Shown here one piece after another: positions 24,566-31,800 of a stretch of 34,408 nucleotides of DNA; within the stretch, counting starts at the first letter, position 1, and every line of letters starts with the position of its first letter. Location: positions 1-34,408 of the forward strand of contig DYPH01000061.1 of NCBI GenBank assembly GCA_020720045.1, written 5' to 3'. The notes beneath the pieces were generated by a model. That model saw only the letters and a program-made list of their open reading frames with translations. It had not been told where the DNA came from and did no database searches. The stretch is from Sorangium cellulosum. GTDB taxonomy: Bacteria > Myxococcota_A > Polyangia > Polyangiales > Polyangiaceae. Position numbers and translations under genes: made by a program.

Positions 24566-25249
24566 TCAACCGCCGAAACTCTCAATTTTCCAACTGCCAC
24601 GTTCGCGGACGAGTTGGATCGTCCCGCTCCCGTAGTCAAGCGTGGCGCGATCGCCGGTCTCTTGAACGGGAACGGTGGGAAGGGCCAAGCGGAGGGCGGC
24701 TGCAAGCGCTTCGACCTCGGGCTTCTCCGCCCCTTCCCAAGCCGCTTTGATCTTCTCGACATCGATGCCGTCACGGCGCGCGTCAGGAATGAAACGGAGG
24801 AGGACATCCCAGCGCTTGCGATCGAGGGCCAAGAGGAACGCACGGAGGGCACGCTTCGGCGTGTCCTGGGCGTATAGGTCAATGGCTGCGAGGTCGATCT
24901 TCCACGCGCCGCGCTCAAGCACCAGCGGCAGTTCACGACCATCGGAAGTAGTAATTTTCGCGCTTACGACGGGATCTCCCGTCGGGCGCCCGAGCGACCG
25001 GCCGAGCTCGCGAACCTCAGTAGGCGAGTCCTTCACCATCCGGCGAAAGGCTTCCAAGGAGGTCGTCCGGCGAGCCTCGTCGGACAGCAAACGGTACGCA
25101 TCGTCGGAACGACCGTCCTCCAGCGCATTCGCATATTCGCGAAGGATTCGGTCGGGCTGCTCGGCACCGGCGCCGCCGCACGCGGCCAGGACGAGGGCGG
25201 CGAGCAACGACGTGATCGGTCGACCCGGGCGAGAAGAGCGAAGATTCAC
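24566..25249 (-). CDS. Lipoprotein with two tandem NTF2-like (DUF4878-type) units
   Basis: This is a 227-residue lipoprotein from GTG 25249. Its signal peptide ends in lipobox LAAC (Cys24). The mature part is an internal duplication. Unit 1 (about 33-120) begins ILREYANALEDGRSDDAYRLLSDEARR and ends LVLERGAWKIDL. Unit 2 (about 131-227) begins ALRAFLLALDRKRWDVLLRFIPDARR and ends LVRERGSWKIES. This helix-then-beta pattern is that of small NTF2-like lipoprotein domains, which usually bind ligands or proteins rather than catalyse. It diverges from lon across 130 bases. An inverted repeat lies nine bases before its start codon. The frame continues upstream to 25621, but only the GTG gives a proper signal peptide. 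Confidence 0.8.
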   Translation of the reverse strand: MNLRSSRPGRPITSLLAALVLAACGGAGAEQPDRILREYANALEDGRSDDAYRLLSDEARRTTSLEAFRRMVKDSPTEVRELGRSLGRPTGDPVVSAKITTSDGRELPLVLERGAWKIDLAAIDLYAQDTPKRALRAFLLALDRKRWDVLLRFIPDARRDGIDVEKIKAAWEGAEKPEVEALAAALRLALPTVPVQETGDRATLDYGSGTIQLVRERGSWKIESFGG

Positions 25250-25257
25250 GATGGGAC

Positions 25258-25280
25258 GCGGTATCACGGGGGCATACCGC
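25258..25280. promoter_or_regulatory. 23-bp inverted repeat in the lipoprotein/lon divergent region
   Basis: Perfect 7-base arms GCGGTAT and ATACCGC flank a 9-base spacer (25265-25273). It lies 8 bases before the lipoprotein start and about 100 bases before lon. It could be an operator shared by the two divergent genes or a hairpin in the lipoprotein leader that hides its ribosome site. Confidence 0.5.
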
Positions 25281-25322
25281 ACGGCGACCGGATTTGCGTG
25301 ATCCCCTTCAACGCCGGGCGGG

Positions 25323-25337
25323 GCCGGGCGTCCCGGC
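25323..25337 (+). promoter_or_regulatory. GC hairpin in the lon leader
   Basis: GCCGGG-CGT-CCCGGC forms a perfect 6-bp stem with a three-base loop, 42 bases before the lon GTG. In such GC-rich DNA this could be chance; it might be a leader structure. Confidence 0.3.
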
Positions 25338-25379
25338 GAACGCACCCACCGCTCGGAAATATCTGGTACATCTGGCGCG

Positions 25380-27749
25380 GTGAACGCTCCGAAAACCACC
25401 GAGACGCTTCCGCTCCTTCCGCTCCGAAATAGCTGCCTTTTCCCGGCAAGCGTCACTCCGGTGAACGTCGGGAGGCCGCGCAGTGTGCGCCTTGTCGAGG
25501 AACTCGTCGCTGACGAGCGTCCCCACATTGCAGTGATTACACAGAAAAATCCCGAGCAGGATGAGCCGGGAATCGGTGATCTCCACTCAATCGGCACCAT
25601 CGCACGCGTCGTGAAGGTCATTCGGATGAGCGCAACGAGCTACTCGTTGGTGCTCCACGGAGTCGCCCGTATTCGCCTCGTAACGGGCTTCGAGCGCGAG
25701 GGGAGAAACGGCGGGCGTGGCTATCTCGCCGGGGAATTCGAGCGTCTCACGGAAAATCTCGAACGCGACGGCCTCCTCGACGAACGGGCGAACGCTTTGC
25801 GCGCGCTCGTGAAGGAACTCCTTGAGCAACTCCCGACGCTGCCGAAAGAAACGGCGCAAGTTCCAGAAAATGTGCGGGATCCTGGAAGTCTAGCCGATTT
25901 GATCGCGTCGAACTTTCCGACCGAGATCCTCCCGGTCGCCGAAAAGCAGGCGATCCTCGAAAGCCTCGACCCGAGAGCTCGCATTGAAGCGATCATCGCC
26001 GTTGCAACGAAGCAGCTGGACATGCAGCGCGTGCGCCGGGAAGTATCCACGATGGTGGCCGCGGAGGGGAAAAACCAGCGAGAGCTCGTTCTTCGCCAGC
26101 AAATGCGAACGATTCGCGAGGAACTTGGCGAGAGCGGCGAAGACGACGAAGTCGAGCTCTTGCGCGAGCGCATTCACCTCGCTGGGCTGCCGGAAGACGC
26201 CTTGAAGATTGCGAAGAAGCAGCTTGGCCGCATGGCCGGCATGTCGTCGCAATCGGCGGAGTACAACGTGACGCGCAGCTACGTCGAATGGCTCGCCGAC
26301 CTCCCCTGGACGAAGACGACCCCCGATACCCTCGACGTGGAAAAGTGTCGCCGCTTCCTTGAGGAAGATCACTTCGGACTGGAAAAGGTCAAACGCAGAA
26401 TCCTCGAATACGTCGCCGTCCGGAAGCTCCGCGGCGACAAGAAGGGGCCGATTCTCTGCTTCGCCGGCCCCCCCGGCGTCGGCAAGACTTCCCTCGGACG
26501 GTCCATTGCACGAGCCATGGGTCGGCGCTACCACCGGATTTCTCTTGGCGGCGTCCGCGACGAAGCCGAAATCCGCGGTCACCGGCGCACGTACGTTGGC
26601 GCGCTTCCCGGTCGGATTATTCAGGCGATGAAGAAGGTCGGGACGAAGAATCCGGTCATCGTCCTCGATGAAATCGACAAGATGGGGGCCGACAACCACG
26701 GCGACCCGGCTGCCGCGCTCCTCGAGGTTCTCGATCCCGCGCAGAACGACACGTTCTCGGACCACTACATCGACACGCCGTTCGATCTCTCCCAGGTCGT
26801 TTTTCTGGCGACGGCAAACAGTCTCGAGACGATCGCGGGCCCGTTGCTTGATCGTCTTGAGATCATCGAAGTGCCGGGCTACACGCGACGCGACAAACGC
26901 AATATCGTTCGTGAGTTCCTCGCCCCGAAACAAATTTCGAGCCATGGCCTTACGCCGGACAATCTCGAGTTCGCCGAGAGCGGCATCGAGGTACTCGTCG
27001 ATAGTTACACCCGTGAAGCCGGCGTCCGAACCCTAGAGCGCGAGGTCGGAAGCGTTTGTCGCCATGTGGCGATGAAGCACGCGAGCGGCGATTTGACGAA
27101 GGTTATCGCGGATCGAGAGGCAGTCATCGAAATGCTCGGGCCGCCGAAATACCACGCCGACCTCGCCGAACGCTCGTCGGCGGCGGGCGTTGTTACCGGG
27201 CTCGCGTGGACCCCCGGTGGTGGAGATATCCTATTTATCGAAGCCAGCAAGATGCCCGGCAAGGGCCTCGTGCGGGTAACTGGAAACTTGAAAAACGTGA
27301 TGCAAGAGTCGGCGGCGGCGGCCGTCAGCTTTGTCCGGAGCCACGCCGAAGAACTCGGACTGAAACCCGAAGAAATGCAGAAGCTCGATCTGCATCTTCA
27401 CGTCCCCAAGGGGGGGACGCCGAAGGACGGCCCGTCGGCAGGCGTCACGATGTTTACTGCGCTCTCTTCGCTCTTGCTCGATGCAAAAGTGAAGAAGAAC
27501 GTGGCCATGACGGGGGAGATCACACTCCGTGGCGCGGTTCTTCCGGTCGGCGGAATCAAGGAGAAGCTCCTTGCGGCGCACCGGGCGGGCATCACCGAGG
27601 TCCTTCTTCCAAAACGGAACGAGCGCGATCTCGAAGACGTTCCTGCCGATGTCCGCAGCAATTTGACGATTCACCTCGTGTCGCGGGTCGAAGAGATTCT
27701 CCCTCTGGTCCTCGAACCGCCGACGGAGCCTGCGCCGGTTGAGCTCTGA
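25380..27749 (+). CDS. lon: ATP-dependent Lon protease
   Basis: This is a 789-residue Lon, the cytoplasmic hexameric protease that degrades misfolded and regulatory proteins. The N-terminal substrate-binding domain starts with LPLLPLRNSCLFP (about 10-220). The AAA+ module follows, with Walker A GPPGVGKT (363-370) and Walker B VIVLDEIDK (426-434). The C-terminal protease domain carries the Ser686 (KDGPSAG)/Lys729 (GGIKEKL) dyad. Length and motifs match LonA. It starts at GTG 25380 without an obvious Shine-Dalgarno sequence. A GC hairpin lies upstream, and I found no clear heat-shock promoter. The next gene, a membrane metallopeptidase-like protein, begins within a few bases of the lon stop, so the two are co-transcribed. 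Confidence 0.97.
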   Translation: MNAPKTTETLPLLPLRNSCLFPASVTPVNVGRPRSVRLVEELVADERPHIAVITQKNPEQDEPGIGDLHSIGTIARVVKVIRMSATSYSLVLHGVARIRLVTGFEREGRNGGRGYLAGEFERLTENLERDGLLDERANALRALVKELLEQLPTLPKETAQVPENVRDPGSLADLIASNFPTEILPVAEKQAILESLDPRARIEAIIAVATKQLDMQRVRREVSTMVAAEGKNQRELVLRQQMRTIREELGESGEDDEVELLRERIHLAGLPEDALKIAKKQLGRMAGMSSQSAEYNVTRSYVEWLADLPWTKTTPDTLDVEKCRRFLEEDHFGLEKVKRRILEYVAVRKLRGDKKGPILCFAGPPGVGKTSLGRSIARAMGRRYHRISLGGVRDEAEIRGHRRTYVGALPGRIIQAMKKVGTKNPVIVLDEIDKMGADNHGDPAAALLEVLDPAQNDTFSDHYIDTPFDLSQVVFLATANSLETIAGPLLDRLEIIEVPGYTRRDKRNIVREFLAPKQISSHGLTPDNLEFAESGIEVLVDSYTREAGVRTLEREVGSVCRHVAMKHASGDLTKVIADREAVIEMLGPPKYHADLAERSSAAGVVTGLAWTPGGGDILFIEASKMPGKGLVRVTGNLKNVMQESAAAAVSFVRSHAEELGLKPEEMQKLDLHLHVPKGGTPKDGPSAGVTMFTALSSLLLDAKVKKNVAMTGEITLRGAVLPVGGIKEKLLAAHRAGITEVLLPKRNERDLEDVPADVRSNLTIHLVSRVEEILPLVLEPPTEPAPVEL

Positions 27750-27753
27750 GCGT

Positions 27754-30030
27754 GTGAGCGCTGGAAAATCACGGCGTTTCGGAACAGGGCCGGTCGTCGT
27801 CGCCGCCATCGCGACGGCAACCGGCTTTCTTCCGCTGTTTGGGGCCCCCGGTTACGAGCAGGCGCTCCTGGCGGGCCTGTGGGTACCGGGCTTCGCCGCC
27901 GTTGCCCTTGCCCGGCAGCGCGTTCCGTGGAGCCTCCAGCGCTTCGGCGACGCCCTCGCGCGCGGCGTCGCGTATGCGCTCGCCCCGCTCTTTGCCGCCT
28001 ACGTCCACGTGCTGCGTGGCGAAGGTTGCGGGCCCCTCGAAGGAACCGTGTATTATGCATGGACAGACGGCTTCGGAATCGTACTCGGGGCGCTTTGGGG
28101 CGCGCTCGTTGGTGCGCGCGCATCACGAAAACAATCATCTTTACAGGCCACTACGCTCGTTGCGATCGCTGGTCCGCTGACGACGGCGCTTCTCTCCCTC
28201 GGGCGCTTCTTCACTTCCCCCATGATCTTCGCCTTCGACCCATTCGTCGGCTTTTTCAGCGGGACGCTCTATGACACCGTCGTCGATCCCGGCATTGCAC
28301 TTTACACCTATCGTCTCGGTTCCGTTTTGACGGTTGCCGCGGTCGGCTCCGGCACACTCCGCCGGCACTCACGCGGAAGCGCTCGATATTTTTGGACTTT
28401 TGGCGCCCTTTTGGCCGCGTGCGCGTCGGCCTTCGTCACCGCGAATGGCCCTCGGTTTGGCCATTGGCACACGAAGGCGAGCATCGAAGCGGCCCTCGGG
28501 GATTCCATCGACGGTCGGCGATGCCGCGTCGTCTATCCGTCGGGCACGCCACGCGCCGATGCCGAACTCCTTCTCGCCGACTGCGAAGCCGAACTCGAAT
28601 CGGCGGAGTCGTGGCTCGAATTGCCGCACGATTCAAAGAGGTTAACGGCATTTTTCTTCCGAGACGCCGCCCAGAAGCGTGCGCTCATGGGGGCCGAACA
28701 CACCTACGTTGCGAAACCGTGGCGCGATGAAGTTTACTTGCAACTTGCAAGCTTCCCTCACCCGGTCCTTGGCCATGAAATCGCACACGTTGTTGCCGGT
28801 CGTGCGGCACGCGGCCCGTTCCGTATCGCTGGAGCAGTCGGCGGCCTGTGGCCGAATCCAGGGCTCATCGAAGGCGTTGCAAGCGCCGTCTCCCCAGACG
28901 ACGACGAGCTCACCGATCCCCAATGGGCACGGGCTCTTCTCGAAGAGAACCGCCTGCCGCCGATCGGAGAGATCCTTTCTTTTCGTTTCTTTTCAGCGAG
29001 TTCCGCGAAGAGCTACACAGTCGCGGGAGCGTTCGTCACGTGGGTCAAGAGTCGCTTCGGCGCGAAAACGGTGACGGCCTGGTACGGCGGAACGGAACTC
29101 CCAAGGTTGACAGGCCTGGATTGGGGAGCGCTTGACACTGCGTTTCGCGCGTGGGTCCAGGATCAACCGTTTCCGCCGGCGGCACGAAGCTATGCTCGCG
29201 GAAAATTTGAACGTCCCGGTCTCTTCGGGCGGAGGTGCCCGCACGCCGTTGACACGCTCCGCGGCGAGGGGGACCGACTCCGCGGCGCCGGGGACGGGAA
29301 AGGTGCAATCTGCAAATATGATGCGGCGCTTGCGCTGGACGGCAACGACTGGAACACGAGGCTTGCGCGCGCAGCGACCGTGGCCGAGGGCTACCGCGGA
29401 CCATCCGCGCCAGCGCCACTTGCCCCGTTGGAAGCGCTTCTGAGCGCCGAAACGCCCGCCCCCATCCGCGACCGGGCCGAGGACGCGCTGGCGGAAGCGT
29501 CTTGGTTCGCGGGCGACCTTCCGAGCGCAGCGGCGCACTGGAACGCGCTCGCTGCGCGCACACTCGACGAAGACGCCGGTCGAAACTTTGAGGTGAAGGC
29601 ACTGGCGTCGTCAGGCTTTTCCGAGCCGCAGGAGAGATCACTCGCGCCTGCGATCGGTGCGTTGATTCTGGGCGACGAGCGCCACCGGGGGCCAAACGCA
29701 CTGTTGGCTGGCGTACGCCTCGGGGCGCTTACGGGCCCAGCAGAGCCACTTGCGCACTACCTGCTTGGAAAAAACCTCATGAATCAGAAGGACTGGCGCG
29801 CGGCGGAGCGTGAGCTTTTTCACCCCTCCACCGGTCCTGGAACGCTGGCGACCCCGCGCCTTGGCCGCGAGATGCTTCGCCAGCGGGCGATCGTTTCTTG
29901 CATCCTGCACACACAGGATCGGCTTGAGGAGACCCGACGCTACGTGCTCGCCGCAGACTCGCCGTTTGGCGGCTCGTCCGGGGGGAGGCGCGAATCCCTC
30001 TTGCGCTTCATCGCGCGGTGCGCCCCGTAA
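27754..30030 (+). CDS. Membrane protein with gluzincin-like HExxH domain and repeat-rich C-terminus
   Basis: This is a 758-residue protein I cannot name. Residues 10-230 hold about seven hydrophobic segments. A soluble domain follows (about 255-480) with GHEIAHVVAG (His341, Glu342, His345) and GLIEGVAS with Glu373, i.e. HExxH-x27-E. It then has YTVAGAFVTWVKSRFG-x-YGG, which matches Peptidase_MA-like gluzincins. Residues about 500-758 are helical repeats rich in Ala/Leu (DAALALDGNDWNTRLARAATVAEGY, AEDALAEASWFAGDLPSAAAHW), resembling TPR units. The likely picture is a membrane-anchored zinc peptidase with a protein-binding tail on the periplasmic side. The GTG at 27754 lies four bases after the lon stop; TTG 27739, overlapping lon, is an alternative start. 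Co-transcription with lon suggests a role in protein quality control, by inference. Confidence 0.75.
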   Translation: MSAGKSRRFGTGPVVVAAIATATGFLPLFGAPGYEQALLAGLWVPGFAAVALARQRVPWSLQRFGDALARGVAYALAPLFAAYVHVLRGEGCGPLEGTVYYAWTDGFGIVLGALWGALVGARASRKQSSLQATTLVAIAGPLTTALLSLGRFFTSPMIFAFDPFVGFFSGTLYDTVVDPGIALYTYRLGSVLTVAAVGSGTLRRHSRGSARYFWTFGALLAACASAFVTANGPRFGHWHTKASIEAALGDSIDGRRCRVVYPSGTPRADAELLLADCEAELESAESWLELPHDSKRLTAFFFRDAAQKRALMGAEHTYVAKPWRDEVYLQLASFPHPVLGHEIAHVVAGRAARGPFRIAGAVGGLWPNPGLIEGVASAVSPDDDELTDPQWARALLEENRLPPIGEILSFRFFSASSAKSYTVAGAFVTWVKSRFGAKTVTAWYGGTELPRLTGLDWGALDTAFRAWVQDQPFPPAARSYARGKFERPGLFGRRCPHAVDTLRGEGDRLRGAGDGKGAICKYDAALALDGNDWNTRLARAATVAEGYRGPSAPAPLAPLEALLSAETPAPIRDRAEDALAEASWFAGDLPSAAAHWNALAARTLDEDAGRNFEVKALASSGFSEPQERSLAPAIGALILGDERHRGPNALLAGVRLGALTGPAEPLAHYLLGKNLMNQKDWRAAERELFHPSTGPGTLATPRLGREMLRQRAIVSCILHTQDRLEETRRYVLAADSPFGGSSGGRRESLLRFIARCAP

Positions 30031-30131
30031 AGAAGGGAAAGGTGCACTTACGCCAGGAACATCGGAGCACCATTGTGAGTCGTGTCGGAGCGAGGACACT
30101 CGCTACGACCCCCCTCTTGAAAGGATCGATC

Positions 30132-30497
30132 ATGAAGCGAATTCTCTCCGCCGTTGTCGCCGTCGTCGCCCTCTCTTTCGCCGCTGTCGCCTCCGCAGAC
30201 CCGGCCCATGAGGGTGCAAAGGGTCACAAGGAACACGGGAAAGCGTTTCCGATGAAAGCCGAAACGTTCCAAGCGCGAGAAGCCGCCCACGAAGCAAAGT
30301 GGAAGGGGCGCTTCGAGACGAAGATTCAGAAGCTGCCTGCCGACAAGGCGAAGATCGTTCGCGAACGTATGCAAGTTCGACTTGAAAAGGTTCACGCGAA
30401 GGTGGCTGAAGTTACGAAGGACGGGACCGTTACGAAGGAGGAGGCCGCCGAGGTTCGCAAGGCATCACATGGTGGAAAGCATAACAAAAAGCGCTAA
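30132..30497 (+). CDS. Small basic His/Lys-rich exported protein
   Basis: This is a 121-residue protein with a clear signal peptide (1-22, cleavage after ASA) and the best ribosome site in the area (GAAAGGA seven bases before the ATG). The mature 99 residues are almost all charged and helical, with many Lys, Glu and His (HEGAKGHKEHGK at the N-terminus, HGGKHNKKR at the C-terminus) and no Cys. A KDGTVTKEEAAEV stretch (about 95-107) resembles one EF-hand loop but lacks a full calcium set. Size, charge and helicity recall Spy/CpxP-like periplasmic chaperones, but I see none of their LTxxQ motifs, so this is only a guess. Metal binding through His is another possibility. It is followed by a strong terminator. 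Confidence 0.8.
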   Translation: MKRILSAVVAVVALSFAAVASADPAHEGAKGHKEHGKAFPMKAETFQAREAAHEAKWKGRFETKIQKLPADKAKIVRERMQVRLEKVHAKVAEVTKDGTVTKEEAAEVRKASHGGKHNKKR

Positions 30498-30515
30498 ACC
30501 TCGCTAATAATCTCC

Positions 30516-30557
30516 AAGCGCCACTCCGAATGCAATCGGGGTGGCGCTTCCTTTTTT
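30516..30557 (+). terminator. Rho-independent terminator after the small exported protein gene
   Basis: A 13-bp stem (30516-30528 with 30537-30549; AAGCGCCAC/GTGGCGCTT core, one T-G pair) closes an 8-base loop and is followed by TTTTTT at 30552-30557. It ends the lon-side transcript just before the convergent lipoprotein stop. Confidence 0.9.
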
Positions 30558-30558
30558 G

Positions 30559-31428
30559 TTACTGGAGGCCGACGTATGTCACTCGCGAAATCTTGCCGCC
30601 GTCAAAGCAAACATCATAGGCGTGCGCGCCAACGGCAATTTTTCCAAGCATCCGATAACATGTCGTTTTACCCGCCTCCTGTGCGGAAGTGACAACGACG
30701 CTTTCGAAGGAGAACTTTCCAAGGCGGTCGTCGACCACCCCCGTCTTCGCAAACGCACGAAATGCTAGCGCATTTTTCCTCTCATCGCCCAGCGCATCGA
30801 CGAAGGCCTTCACCTCGGCGGGAAGTTGTACGGGCGGACCGGCGTCGGGAAGCACCGCCGACACAGCGCTAGCTGCTGGGCGTGATCCGGGAGTTGCCAT
30901 CGGCGCCTTTACACTTTGACAAATTTTTTCGAGCCACGATTGAATGGCGACAAGATTCCCGAGCGGCGTCTCAAACTCATCGTCACTTGCTGTGCAGTGA
31001 ATCGAGCGACCATCGACTGCAGGAATCCAAGTATCGACGTTCAGAATCGACTTCTTGTCATTTGTTGTGACGATAACAAAGCGACCGGCCTCCGTCTCGC
31101 GCTTCGTAACCTTGAGATCGCCGAGAAGGTTCGCGGCGCGCTCGGCATCGGCGAGCGTGGCCGGCGCGACGTCTGCAAGGACTGTAAACGTCACCCGAAC
31201 TCCGCCCAAGAGCGCACCAGGGCGGGCGAACGTGGTCGAGTGATCGAGTTTGATGAGGGGATCGGGCTCGAGCCCCTCCGGCACGCCAGCTTCGAAGGTG
31301 ACGCTCCCGACGGTGCGCGGCGCGACCGCAAGCGGCTTCGTCGTCCAGTCGTCGGCGGGCAGCTTCTTGCTGCAGGCAGCCAATGAAATGCTCGTGAGGA
31401 GAAGGATGCGTGCGAGGTTGTTCGTCAC
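30559..31428 (-). CDS. Lipoprotein of unknown function
   Basis: This is a 289-residue lipoprotein from GTG 31428, with lipobox LAAC (Cys19) after a short hydrophobic helix. ATG 31439 would add four residues (MPDGRG...) and is possible. The mature protein has two parts: an alpha/beta domain (about 40-190; VGSVTFEAGVPEGL, VRVTFTVLADVAPAT, RFVIVTTNDKKSIL), and, after an Ala/Pro linker (about 192-216), a smaller C-terminal domain with two Cys (TTCYRML and YDVCFDGG) that could form a disulfide. I recognise no family. It is a single-gene unit: its stop lies two bases beyond the terminator of the convergent gene, and upstream is the tRNA-Phe region reading the other way. Confidence 0.75.
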   Translation of the reverse strand: MTNNLARILLLTSISLAACSKKLPADDWTTKPLAVAPRTVGSVTFEAGVPEGLEPDPLIKLDHSTTFARPGALLGGVRVTFTVLADVAPATLADAERAANLLGDLKVTKRETEAGRFVIVTTNDKKSILNVDTWIPAVDGRSIHCTASDDEFETPLGNLVAIQSWLEKICQSVKAPMATPGSRPAASAVSAVLPDAGPPVQLPAEVKAFVDALGDERKNALAFRAFAKTGVVDDRLGKFSFESVVVTSAQEAGKTTCYRMLGKIAVGAHAYDVCFDGGKISRVTYVGLQ

Positions 31429-31574
31429 GCCCCGACCATCGGGCATCGGCCGCGTCCAAACAAGCTCGCGGTCGGCGAAAGGGCGCGAGCCCCGGTCGAA
31501 CGGCTCTCGGGGCGACTCCGGTGGCGGCCCGACGCCAGAGAAGGACAGATCGATCGGCAGCATGCTTTTTTTGG

Positions 31575-31580
31575 TTGACG
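31575..31580 (+). promoter_or_regulatory. Candidate -35 element upstream of tRNA-Phe
   Basis: TTGACG lies 59 bases before the tRNA 5' end, just after a run of seven T. At 17-base spacing the -10 position reads GAAGTT, a poor match, so the promoter is only tentative. Confidence 0.3.
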
Positions 31581-31638
31581 CCCGACACGAAATCAACGAA
31601 GTTCCGCGTCGTCGCACGGGGCAACCCGAGTGATGGTT

Positions 31639-31711
31639 GCCCAGGTAGCTCAGTCGGTAGAGCAGGGGATTGAAAATCCCCGTGTCGGCGGTTCGATTCC
31701 GTCCCTGGGCA
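31639..31711 (+). tRNA. tRNA-Phe (anticodon GAA)
   Basis: The 73-base cloverleaf is regular. The acceptor stem is GCCCAGG/CCTGGGC with discriminator A. The D arm is GCTC-AGTCGGTA-GAGC. The anticodon stem is GGGGA/TCCCC around TTGAAAA (anticodon GAA). The T arm is GGCGG-TTCGATT-CCGTC. CCA is not encoded. The gene stands alone and is followed by its own hairpin terminator. Confidence 0.97.
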
Positions 31712-31729
31712 CTCCCACAAGAGTGCAGA

Positions 31730-31755
31730 AAAGGCCCGCTTTCCAGTGGGCCTTT
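31730..31755 (+). terminator. Terminator downstream of tRNA-Phe
   Basis: AAAGGCCCGC pairs with GTGGGCCTTT in a 10-bp stem (one G-T pair) with a 6-base loop TTTCCA. Only a short T run follows. It lies 18 bases after the tRNA and 45 bases before the convergent mutS-like stop; the A/T-flanked stem could serve both strands. Confidence 0.75.
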
Positions 31756-31800
31756 CGTCGTTTGTGGTGATTGCGTCGACTCGCCAGCGGGAACGCCGAG

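Noticed and set aside
25890-26945. Minus-strand frame of 351 codons inside lon
   Set aside because: Antisense to the conserved Lon ATPase region; no independent support.
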